Below, one piece after another: positions 1 through 6,001 of a stretch of DNA of 21,909 nucleotides (position 1 is its first letter; each line of letters opens with the position of its first letter). Below the pieces are notes generated by a model. The model was not told the origin of the DNA, made no database searches, and was given only the letters and a program-made list of their open reading frames with translations. This DNA is from Deferribacterales bacterium (GTDB taxonomy: Bacteria > Chrysiogenota > Deferribacteres > Deferribacterales > JAISNW01): contig BNUJ01000014.1 in the NCBI GenBank assembly GCA_025997275.1, forward strand, positions 1-21,909, given 5' to 3'. The position numbers were made by a program, and so were the translations under genes.

Positions 1-46
1 CTGCAACTACTAAACAAATAAAAAAAAGCTGATAGAATAGCCCTAA

Positions 47-72
47 ATATATACATAACATATATACATAAA
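47..72. repeat. 13-bp tandem repeat, two copies
   Basis: ATATATACATAAC at 47-59 is followed directly by ATATATACATAAA at 60-72 (12 of 13 identical). It lies in AT-rich non-coding sequence. The rest of 1-163 holds no convincing gene; a GGGGAGG at 137-143 looks like a ribosome binding site, but no reading frame of any length follows it. Confidence 0.6.
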
Positions 73-163
73 GAACTTCCACCAGCCTGATTCCCTCATA
101 GCTTAACTAAATTGTGCGTGAACTATAACACAAAAAGGGGAGGTTGTCAAGGAGAAAAGTTAT

Positions 164-180
164 GGGGCTGACATAGATAA
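164..180 (+). repeat. Left terminal inverted repeat of the IS
   Basis: GGGGCTGACATAGATAA. Its last 15 bases (166-180) are identical to the reverse complement of 682-696. The TTG of the transposase frame begins at the next base. Confidence 0.85.
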
Positions 181-679
181 TTGACAAAAAGAGTCAATTA
201 TATTATGTTTGGAAGTGTGAAATTAAGGCATTGTAGGCTATCTAGTAGCCAAATAAAAAGTTTGCTTAACTTTTTTATATCAGGTGCTACAGCTAGAACT
301 GCTGTTGAGCTTTCTGGTGTTAACAGAAATACAGCTATCAAGTTTTATGATAAGTTGCGTCAAATAATCTGTTACAACATTGAGAAAGACTCTCCGTTTT
401 TGTGTGGCGAAATTGAGGTTGACGAGAGTTATAAAGACTAATACCTTGTTGCCTATTATATGGGGTAAAGTCAAACCTGATAGACCTGATAGTATCGTTT
501 ATAGTGATTATTATCGCAGTTATAATGCGTTAGATGTATCAGAGTTTAAGCATTATAGGATTAACCACAGCAAGGAGTTTGCGAGGGAACACAACCATAT
601 AAACGGGATAGAGAACTTTTGGAATCAGGCTAAGAGGCAGATATGGATTAGAGTGTATCATAAAGAGGCTGAAAAATAA
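181..679 (+). pseudogene. Broken IS1016-type transposase
   Basis: Two pieces in different frames make up the remnant. The first (from TTG 181, or more likely ATG 205, to the stop at 439-441) holds the N-terminal helix-turn-helix-like part and ends just after the first catalytic-Asp motif EVDESY. The second frame (about 433-679) resumes with TLLPII and has the second Asp in IVYSDYYRSY and the third acidic motif in HINGIENFWNQAKR. By comparison with IS1016 relatives, roughly 40-45 residues between DESY and TLLPII are missing and the frame changes at the junction, near 431-440. The usual C-terminal part (LRKFNG...ECEWRFN) is also gone, replaced by a short unrelated tail. A 9-bp tandem duplication (ACCTGATAG, 475-483 and 484-492) inserts three extra residues. 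A functional product is not expected. Confidence 0.85.
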
Positions 680-681
680 TT

Positions 682-698
682 TTATCTATGTCAGCCTC
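682..698 (-). repeat. Right terminal inverted repeat of the IS
   Basis: The reverse complement reads GAGGCTGACATAGATAA, matching the left end at 16 of 17 positions. It begins three bases after the TAA that closes the transposase remnant at 679. Confidence 0.85.
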
Positions 699-816
699 TA
701 ATTTTAATATTATGTTATCATTTATTCGGGCGTCAACGTCTGTATCATTGAGTCCGAATTGGTAATGTTGACATGGTTAAAGGGATTAAGACGTATCCTT
801 GCCTCAATGCTCTGGG
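699..816. other. Non-coding gap between the IS and the radical SAM gene
   Basis: Convergent intergenic sequence. I see no gene, no strong hairpin followed by a T-run on either strand, and no repeat. Confidence 0.5.
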
Positions 817-1740
817 TTATGTCCACTCACTTAGTTCACGTTTAGTTGCTCTCCACTCCCCGACTATCTCTGTCCCTATTGATTTGCAATAGCGACACAG
901 CGGTATTGGGTTGCCTAAAAAGTCTAATATCTCTTGTATGTCTTTAGCTTTGTATATATCAATAGAGTCTGCACTGGTTACAGGCACATTTTGCTTAAAG
1001 TATTTATTGAAGTGGCGCATATTGAACACAAAGCTGCACGTTGACAGTCTGCCGTCGGACAGCCCTATACTACAGCAAGCCATACAACAGTTTTCGTAGC
1101 TTTTCTTCATATCTTGACTGCCCGTTAAATCAAGCGCAAACCTACGTGACACTTTCTCGCTGGTGCCACTAAAGTCAAAATATGTGAACTTATAGCCGAA
1201 CTCGTCGGCACGTTTTTCAATCTTATCCCAATCAACTCCTGGGTATTTTGTTGGAGTCATTATAATATTATATTTCTTGCATGCTTCCCAAAACTCTGGT
1301 TTCTGTTGTAATAATAGCAAACCGTTAGTGATGATGTGGACATCGCTATCGGGGAATAGTTCACGGGCAACCTGCATAAACAGGATAATATTAGGGTGCA
1401 ACAGCGGCTCGCCACCAACTAGATATATAATGCCTACATTGCCCTTGGTAAGCTCTGACAAACGTCTTAAATCTCTAGTAGTGATGTTTAAGTCAGCGAA
1501 TTCCTCCTCTGCCAGCGGAGAGAAGTGGTTGCAACTAAAACAACCGAGATTGCAGTGCTCCGCAAGGTGTACGTCCACCGATTGCAGGGAGACGTTCCTC
1601 TGAAAATGCTTTTTCAGGTATGAGTTTATGCGGGCAAGCAACAACGAGAACCGCGTATTGCCCACGCCAAAGAAGTTGATAGCTTCCTTTGCTTTCTTTT
1701 CAATTGCTAGCCATAGCCTAGTTTTTAGTGATGTCTTCAT
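817..1740 (-). CDS. Radical SAM protein with C-terminal cysteine-rich (SPASM/twitch-like) region
   Basis: A 307-residue protein. The radical SAM signature CxxxCxxC is at C63, C67, C70 (CNLGCFSC) and would bind the [4Fe-4S] cluster that cleaves S-adenosylmethionine. The GGEP SAM-binding motif is at 109-112, in the usual place. A second set of cysteines (C218, C219, C222, C223, C235, then C282 and C285 as CRYC) suggests an auxiliary iron-sulfur cluster as in SPASM or twitch domains. Such proteins modify peptides, enzymes or sugars; similar stand-alone ones often sit in cell-surface polysaccharide loci. The substrate cannot be told here because the neighbours are a dead IS and an RNA-binding gene. 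The start ATG (1738-1740) has no clear Shine-Dalgarno and lies only a few bases past a good promoter. The next Met is far inside the domain, so this start is the best available. Confidence 0.85.
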   Translation of the reverse strand: MKTSLKTRLWLAIEKKAKEAINFFGVGNTRFSLLLARINSYLKKHFQRNVSLQSVDVHLAEHCNLGCFSCNHFSPLAEEEFADLNITTRDLRRLSELTKGNVGIIYLVGGEPLLHPNIILFMQVARELFPDSDVHIITNGLLLLQQKPEFWEACKKYNIIMTPTKYPGVDWDKIEKRADEFGYKFTYFDFSGTSEKVSRRFALDLTGSQDMKKSYENCCMACCSIGLSDGRLSTCSFVFNMRHFNKYFKQNVPVTSADSIDIYKAKDIQEILDFLGNPIPLCRYCKSIGTEIVGEWRATKRELSEWT

Positions 1741-1749
1741 AAGGCTACC

Positions 1750-1778
1750 ATTCTAGCACTAGTGTGAGCAAAAAACAA
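1750..1778 (-). promoter_or_regulatory. Sigma70-type promoter of the radical SAM gene
   Basis: On the minus strand, -35 TTGTTT (1778-1773), a 17-nt spacer and -10 TAGAAT (1755-1750). Transcription would begin about 1743-1744, leaving a leader of only 2-4 nt before the ATG. This is inferred from sequence only. Confidence 0.5.
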
Positions 1779-1887
1779 GTAAAGGTTGACGAGCCTTTTT
1801 ATGATACATTAGACTAGTATAAACAACTAGAATATTACCAGATTCAGCACTTCTGCTAATATTTTTTCAAATTTATTGATTTAGTGC

Positions 1888-1915
1888 TTGTTTTATCGGA
1901 AAAAACGTGTATAAT
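1888..1915 (+). promoter_or_regulatory. Promoter of the RRM protein gene
   Basis: -35 TTGTTT (1888-1893), 16-nt spacer, perfect -10 TATAAT (1910-1915). The predicted start is near 1922, giving a 5' leader of about 90 nt. The leader contains no clear long hairpin, but its 1931-1978 part is richer in G and C than its surroundings. The ribosome binding site AGGAG is at 1999-2003. Confidence 0.6.
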
Positions 1916-2012
1916 CCAAATTTGAAGATATTGCTTGCGCCCATTGTCCCATATTGGTGTGTGGTCTAGGCTCGTCAGGTAAATCTCAAGTTATTTTTAG
2001 GAGTTTCTTTGT

Positions 2013-2264
2013 ATGAAGAGGTTATTTGTAGGAAATCTTCCGTTCAAGACAACGGATGACAGTTTGGCAGCGTTTTTCGGTAGCATTGGTAAGGTGAGTT
2101 CTGCTAGGGTTATTTTTGACCGTGCGACTGGTCGCTCTAAGGGTTTCGGCTTTGTAGAGATGGATGACGACCTTGCCGTGCGTGCAGTTAATGAGTTGAA
2201 CGATAAGGAGCTTGATGGTAGAAATGTTCGCGTCAGCGAAGCTCATGAAAGGGAACAAAGGTAA
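2013..2264 (+). CDS. Single-RRM RNA-binding protein
   Basis: An 83-residue protein that is essentially one RNA recognition motif. RNP2 is LFVGNL (4-9) and RNP1 is KGFGFVEM (43-50), with the aromatic residues that stack on RNA bases present in both. Length and layout match the small bacterial Rbp proteins, which bind single-stranded RNA and in cyanobacteria are often cold-induced. The Gly-rich tail of some family members is missing; the protein ends in a short charged segment (EAHEREQR). The start ATG has AGGAG (1999-2003) at about 9 nt. It has its own promoter upstream and a strong terminator right behind, so it is a single-gene transcript, separate from the division cluster. Specific RNA targets cannot be inferred. 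Confidence 0.92.
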   Translation: MKRLFVGNLPFKTTDDSLAAFFGSIGKVSSARVIFDRATGRSKGFGFVEMDDDLAVRAVNELNDKELDGRNVRVSEAHEREQR

Positions 2265-2276
2265 TTAGCAATAACG

Positions 2277-2304
2277 ACAGCCCCCGAAAGGGGGCTGTTT
2301 TTTT
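2277..2304 (+). terminator. Rho-independent terminator after the RRM gene
   Basis: A perfect 9-bp stem, ACAGCCCCC (2277-2285) with GGGGGCTGT (2290-2298), closed by a GAAA tetraloop (GNRA type) and followed by a run of T to 2304. Confidence 0.95.
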
Positions 2305-2520
2305 ATGATTGTAACTTTTAAGTCTCCTTGAAGTCATACGCTGACTTGATTATGTCGGCAATTTCTATACTATCGCCCACAGACAGACGCCAATTCATTA
2401 GGAATTTTCCCTTCGTCATTGATTTGACGTTTATGCCCACCTATCGCCTTGGCGTTCCTCTTTTAGAATATCTCGCAAATCTAGTTTTTTTTGCTAATCA
2501 GATTTTTCTTAAAAAACCCC
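2305..2520. other. Gene-poor spacer between the RRM terminator and the mraZ promoter
   Basis: There is no convincing intact gene. The open + strand frame at 2328-2567 has no ribosome binding site and runs across the mraZ promoter, so it is not accepted. On the minus strand a short coding-like stretch is visible (listed separately). Runs of T and A occur near 2485-2516. Confidence 0.5.
2318..2419 (-). pseudogene. Possible coding relic or very small protein
   Basis: From ATG 2419 to TAA 2318 the minus strand reads 33 residues with a protein-like composition, ending in GDSIEIADIIKSAYDFKET. In the same frame just upstream, beyond one TAG, the translation continues as FARYSKRGTPRR, so this may be the tail of a gene broken by a stop codon. 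There is no ribosome binding site and I do not recognise a family. Chance is quite possible. Confidence 0.2.
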
Positions 2521-2548
2521 TTGACATATTTAGTAGTTATGGTATTTT
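2521..2548 (+). promoter_or_regulatory. Promoter of the dcw cluster (mraZ promoter)
   Basis: A perfect -35 TTGACA (2521-2526), a 16-nt spacer and -10 TATTTT (2543-2548, 4 of 6 consensus). The -10 and the predicted start lie inside the phased repeats at 2539-2588, so a protein bound there would block RNA polymerase. The leader to mraZ is about 115 nt. Confidence 0.6.
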
Positions 2549-2588
2549 ATGGTATAGATTGCTATAAAATGGTATAAAATGGAATACA
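2539..2588 (+). promoter_or_regulatory. Five 10-bp-phased repeats, probable MraZ operator
   Basis: The units are ATGGTATTTT, ATGGTATAGA, TTGCTATAAA, ATGGTATAAA and ATGGAATACA, each exactly 10 bp with no gap, so the TGG cores fall on the same face of the helix. MraZ is a ring-forming AbrB-fold repressor that binds direct repeats with about 10-bp spacing (TGGG-type boxes in E. coli) upstream of its own gene. The position over the promoter fits autoregulation of the whole cluster. The box sequence is inferred to be lineage-specific (TGGTAT rather than TGGGN). Confidence 0.75.
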
Positions 2589-2644
2589 AATAGAAGACCA
2601 GCAGAGATACTAGTAGTGCAACACGCACACAATAATCTTTATAG

Positions 2645-2664
2645 CCACGAGGACGTGGAAAGGG
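2645..2664 (+). promoter_or_regulatory. Hairpin next to the mraZ ribosome binding site
   Basis: CCACG (2645-2649) pairs with CGTGG (2654-2658) around an AGGA loop; the likely Shine-Dalgarno AAAGGG (2659-2664) follows at once. The stem is short, and whether it affects translation is unknown. Confidence 0.35.
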
Positions 2665-2671
2665 TAGCGAG

Positions 2672-3118
2672 ATGGGATTTAAGGGCGCAAGTATCCACAC
2701 AATCAACGATAGCGGCAGACTTAGTGTTCCCGCTAAGGTGCGTGAGATTCTGCGCTCTGTATATGGTAGCGAAACACTTGTTCTTGCGATGTTAGGTCCG
2801 TTCATAGCGGCTTATCCCATTGCAGAGTGGGAAAAGTATGAGGCATCTCTATTGGCAAGTCCACCTAACAATCGTTCAGAGGCGACTGCCGTTCGCAAAC
2901 TATATGCTAATCTTGAAGAAGTCGTTATTGATAAGCAAGGGCGCATACTCATTCCTCCCGCACTGCGCACGGGTGCTGGACTTACATCTGAATGTATCAT
3001 AGTTGGTATGAATAGCCGTATTGAGATATGGGATAGAGTGCGTTGGAATGCTCAAATTACTGAAAATATAGACGGCACAAGCGGTATTGGCTCTAAATTT
3101 AACGAGCTAGTGTTATAG
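2672..3118 (+). CDS. mraZ: MraZ, transcriptional regulator of the dcw cluster
   Basis: A 148-residue protein with two AbrB/SpoVT-like half-sites, the hallmark of MraZ. The first is around 11-25 (INDSGRLSVPAKVRE), the second around 86-99 (VIDKQGRILIPPALR), followed by the typical C-terminal IEIWD (117-121). MraZ forms rings of subunits and binds direct repeats upstream of its own gene, repressing or tuning mra/dcw transcription; it also associates with the nucleoid. The likely operator at 2539-2588 supports this role here. The start ATG at 2672 gives the usual N-terminus (F-x-G) and has AAAGGG 7 nt upstream. It is the first gene of the cluster, with 3 nt to rsmH. Confidence 0.96.
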   Translation: MGFKGASIHTINDSGRLSVPAKVREILRSVYGSETLVLAMLGPFIAAYPIAEWEKYEASLLASPPNNRSEATAVRKLYANLEEVVIDKQGRILIPPALRTGAGLTSECIIVGMNSRIEIWDRVRWNAQITENIDGTSGIGSKFNELVL

Positions 3119-3121
3119 GCT

Positions 3122-4039
3122 ATGCATATACCAGTGCTGAAACAGGAACTCATTTCGTATTTAGATGTCCGTCCGGACGGTTGCTATCTTGATTGCACTG
3201 GCGGTGGTGGCGGGCATGCGTCAGCTGTGCTTGAGAAACTTACAACAGGCGAACTAGTCATTATAGACAGGGACCCAGATGCTGTAGTTCGCTTAAAAGA
3301 ACGCTTTAACGCGGACAGCAAGGTTACGATTATACACGGCAACTTTGCCGACACCAGAGAAATATTGGATGGACTAAATATTTCGGCGGTGGATGGTTTA
3401 TATGCCGATTTTGGTGTGTCATCATTTCAATTGAATGATGTTTCGCGCGGTTTTTCATTTCGCATAGATGGGCGTATAGATATGCGTATGGATAATAGCA
3501 CGGGGGAAAGCGCCCTAGATGTTGTGAATAAATATTCTGAAGAGCAGTTGCAGGAGATAATATTCCGCTATGGGGAGGAGCGATTTAACCACCGCATAGC
3601 GCGGGCAATTGTGAAACGTAGGGCACTTAAACCATTTGAACTGAGTGGCGACCTGGCTGGCGTGATTAAAGGGGCGATTCCCGCCAAGTTTCACAAACAT
3701 AATATACACCCTGCAACACAGAGTTTTCAGGCATTGCGGATACATGTCAACGGAGAATTATCTGCCATTGAGATACTTTTAAGGCAGCTGGAAACGCTTA
3801 TAAAATTTGGAGGCAAGGTGGTGTTTATATCGTTTCATTCTCTTGAGGACAGGCTTGTTAAGCAATACCTTGCGCGCTATGCGCAGGAGTGTGTTTGTCC
3901 TCCAGAATTTCCTAAATGTGTGTGTGGCAAGAGGTCAACCTTTAAGATTATTACAAAAAAGCCGATAAATGGCAGTAAGGAATATACATATAACCCGTTG
4001 GCTAGGAGCGCAAAGTTGCGGGCTGCGGAGAGAGTGTAG
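3122..4039 (+). CDS. rsmH: 16S rRNA (cytosine1402-N4)-methyltransferase RsmH (MraW)
   Basis: A 305-residue SAM-dependent methyltransferase that N4-methylates C1402 in the 16S rRNA decoding centre. The SAM-binding motif DCTGGGGGH is at 24-32, with the acidic residue of motif II at 49 (IDRDPD), DFGVSSFQL at 96-104, DGRIDMRMD at 116-124, HPATQSFQALR at 196-206 (usually HPATRTFQ) and FHSLEDR at 238-244. The cysteine cluster C257, C259, C266, C268 near the C-terminus occurs in many RsmH proteins. Length is normal. It sits between mraZ and ftsL, its standard dcw position. The ribosome binding site is weak, so translation is probably coupled to mraZ. Confidence 0.97.
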   Translation: MHIPVLKQELISYLDVRPDGCYLDCTGGGGGHASAVLEKLTTGELVIIDRDPDAVVRLKERFNADSKVTIIHGNFADTREILDGLNISAVDGLYADFGVSSFQLNDVSRGFSFRIDGRIDMRMDNSTGESALDVVNKYSEEQLQEIIFRYGEERFNHRIARAIVKRRALKPFELSGDLAGVIKGAIPAKFHKHNIHPATQSFQALRIHVNGELSAIEILLRQLETLIKFGGKVVFISFHSLEDRLVKQYLARYAQECVCPPEFPKCVCGKRSTFKIITKKPINGSKEYTYNPLARSAKLRAAERV

Positions 4040-4053
4040 CGAGGGGGTATGCT

Positions 4054-4329
4054 ATGAAAGAGTTTTGCCATAGATATTTTAAGCTAATCACATTTGCATT
4101 TGTGGTCATCTGTGCCTCGCTATTGCTAGCGACTAATATTGTGCGCGGGCAATGCACGTTTCGCGGGGTGGAGTTGTCGCAATTGGCAGATAAAATGGAG
4201 CTTAAGCGCATTGAATTTGAGGGGATAGAGGCTCGCCGCACTAAAATATTAAATAAAGAGGCTCTTTTGTCGCTGGCTGAGCAAAAAGGGTTTGTGCTTA
4301 TGAATGAGAGGAATACCTTTGTCAAGTAA
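4054..4329 (+). CDS. ftsL: FtsL-like divisome membrane protein
   Basis: A 91-residue bitopic protein: a short cytoplasmic start, one transmembrane helix at about 10-30 (LITFAFVVICASLLLATNIV), then a heptad-like charged segment (about 39-80) suited to a periplasmic coiled coil with FtsB. FtsL proteins have little sequence identity, so the call rests on size, topology and the invariant place between rsmH and ftsI. A strong ribosome binding site GAGGGGG (4041-4047) precedes the ATG. The 3' end overlaps ftsI. Confidence 0.8.
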   Translation: MKEFCHRYFKLITFAFVVICASLLLATNIVRGQCTFRGVELSQLADKMELKRIEFEGIEARRTKILNKEALLSLAEQKGFVLMNERNTFVK

Positions 4330-6001
4330 TGCTTCTAGCAGTAGAGTGTCATTTAGACTATTCGGCATTTTAGCACTGCTATTTATGCTGACTATAGGCG
4401 TGCGTCTGTTATATTTGCAGGTTGTGCGTCACTCGTTCTATGCTGCGCTTGTCACTATGCAGTCGTCGACAAAAGAGGTTTTTAGCACTGACAGGGGCGT
4501 AATCTATGATTCAAACGGTAGCCCGTTAGTATCTAATAGAAAGGTTGCCTCGCTATATACGTTTGGCAGGAACATTGATGAACCAGATGCTCTATTTGCA
4601 GCGTTAAAAGCTAATGGGATTACATTGAGCGAGCGCACTCAGAATCTAATTCGTGAAAAGGGCGGTTTTGTGTGGCTTGTCCGTCATATTGAGGTATCTC
4701 AGGCGGAGGCGTTAAAACGTGCCATACCTAATATCGGCTATAGACTAGAGGACTCCCGATTCTACCCTGAGGGTGGGGCGATGTCGGGCATATTAGGTAT
4801 TACTGGCGTTGACAATCAGGGGCTTGAAGGGCTTGAATACTATGCCAATAAGTTATTGATGGGACATGCCGTGCCTGTCAGTGCCAAGATGGATTCGCGT
4901 GGCAAGTTGATATTGTATGATGATGTAGTTATAAACACTATGCCTGACAGTGCTATTTATCTGACGGTAGATATACAGTTGCAAGCTATAGCAGATAGGA
5001 TATTAAGGAGAGATTTAGCGCAATTTAGTGCGCGGCGCGCAATAGCAGTGGCTATGGAAACTGATACGGGCAACATCGTTTTTGCCGCTTATGCTGCAAG
5101 TGATAAGCAGGAGAACGACCTTATAGCGCATAAAAATTACGTTACGTCTTATCTATTTGAGCCCGGTTCAATATATAAGGCTGTGACCTTTGCACACCTA
5201 ATAGAATCAGGCTTATATAATGCTAATAGCAGGCTGGACGTCTCACGCGGGGTGGAGCTGCACGGACATACTATTAAAGACGTTGTCCCACATGGGATGC
5301 TTACGCATAAAGAGGTTTTTACAAAGTCCAGTAATATTGGCACCGTAAATCTTGCCAGACGTAGCAATAGGGATAGTTTTTATAAATTTATGAAAAAATC
5401 AGGTTTCGGCTCTAAGATAGGTGTTGCTGGCATGGCGGAGGAATCAGGCATTCTGCGTGCACCTATTAAATGGTCGGGGTTATCGCAGGCAAGTATTTCT
5501 ATCGGGCAGGAGCTTTACGTCACACCCCTGCAAATGTTGCGTTACTATGCGGCAATAGCTAACGGCGGTATAGCTCCGCGCCCAACTATTATTGGGCACT
5601 ATAACATAAGTGGCAATGATTATGTGTTTGAGCGTAATGATGAACGCATAATGAAAGAAACTACCGCTAACACTCTGCTAGATATGCTAATTGCGACAGT
5701 GCAAAACGGAACAGGCAGGAAAGCACGTTCTACAGCGGTTTCTATTGGCGGAAAGACTGGCACAGGGCAGATATTCAATAAAAAGACTGGTTCATATTCG
5801 CAGAGTGATTATACTGCGACTTTTGCGGGTGTATTTCCTGCTGATAAGCCTAAATTTGCTATGCTTGTGATTTATGAAGCACCTAAAGCATCAATATTTG
5901 GTGGCGATACAGGGACGATGACGTTCAAATCGCTGGCAGAGCAGGTGACATTCTTCTACAACGCAGGCGGAGTGCGCGGGGGTATCTATGCAAGTAAATA
6001 A
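4304..6001 (+). CDS. ftsI: Septal peptidoglycan transpeptidase FtsI (PBP3, class B PBP)
   Basis: A 565-residue class B penicillin-binding protein that crosslinks septal wall together with FtsW. It has one membrane anchor at about 20-41, the pedestal/dimerisation domain beginning with RGVIYDSNG (64-72), and a transpeptidase domain with the three active-site motifs: S289-I-Y-K292 (in LFEPGSIYK), S342-S-N344 and K484-T-G486 (GGKTGTGQ). No PASTA domains follow. The ATG at 4304 overlaps ftsL by 26 nt. A TTG at 4319 (codon 6) is a serious alternative start, because GAGG at 4308-4311 sits 7 nt ahead of it, an ideal Shine-Dalgarno. The 3' end overlaps murE by 14 nt. Confidence 0.96.
   Translation: MRGIPLSSNASSSRVSFRLFGILALLFMLTIGVRLLYLQVVRHSFYAALVTMQSSTKEVFSTDRGVIYDSNGSPLVSNRKVASLYTFGRNIDEPDALFAALKANGITLSERTQNLIREKGGFVWLVRHIEVSQAEALKRAIPNIGYRLEDSRFYPEGGAMSGILGITGVDNQGLEGLEYYANKLLMGHAVPVSAKMDSRGKLILYDDVVINTMPDSAIYLTVDIQLQAIADRILRRDLAQFSARRAIAVAMETDTGNIVFAAYAASDKQENDLIAHKNYVTSYLFEPGSIYKAVTFAHLIESGLYNANSRLDVSRGVELHGHTIKDVVPHGMLTHKEVFTKSSNIGTVNLARRSNRDSFYKFMKKSGFGSKIGVAGMAEESGILRAPIKWSGLSQASISIGQELYVTPLQMLRYYAAIANGGIAPRPTIIGHYNISGNDYVFERNDERIMKETTANTLLDMLIATVQNGTGRKARSTAVSIGGKTGTGQIFNKKTGSYSQSDYTATFAGVFPADKPKFAMLVIYEAPKASIFGGDTGTMTFKSLAEQVTFFYNAGGVRGGIYASK

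Larger units (their letters stand above)
164..698 (+). mobile_element. Decayed IS1595-family (IS1016-like) insertion sequence
   Basis: An element of about 535 bp is bounded by matching inverted ends and contains a broken transposase of the IS1016/ISXO2 kind. Intact IS1016 elements are roughly 700 bp or longer, so this copy is a deletion derivative and should not move by itself. Family members usually create an 8-bp target duplication; the bases next to the ends (AAAGTTAT at 156-163, TAATTTTA at 699-706) do not match, so the duplication has decayed, the ends have rearranged, or my end positions are slightly off. Family assignment rests on recognised transposase motifs (DESY, LLPII, HINGIENFWNQAKR). 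Confidence 0.8.

Noticed and set aside
156..706. 8-bp target site duplication around the IS
   Set aside because: AAAGTTAT on the left and TAATTTTA on the right do not match.
1277..1603. Open frame on the + strand inside the radical SAM gene
   Set aside because: Antisense shadow; the radical SAM motifs on the minus strand explain the region.
1786..1815. Second + strand promoter, TTGACG with TAGACT
   Set aside because: 18-nt spacer and a poor -10; the TATAAT promoter at 1888-1915 is better and closer to the gene.
2328..2567. 79-codon open frame on the + strand before mraZ
   Set aside because: No ribosome binding site, hydrophobic chance-like composition, and it runs through the TTGACA promoter and the phased operator.
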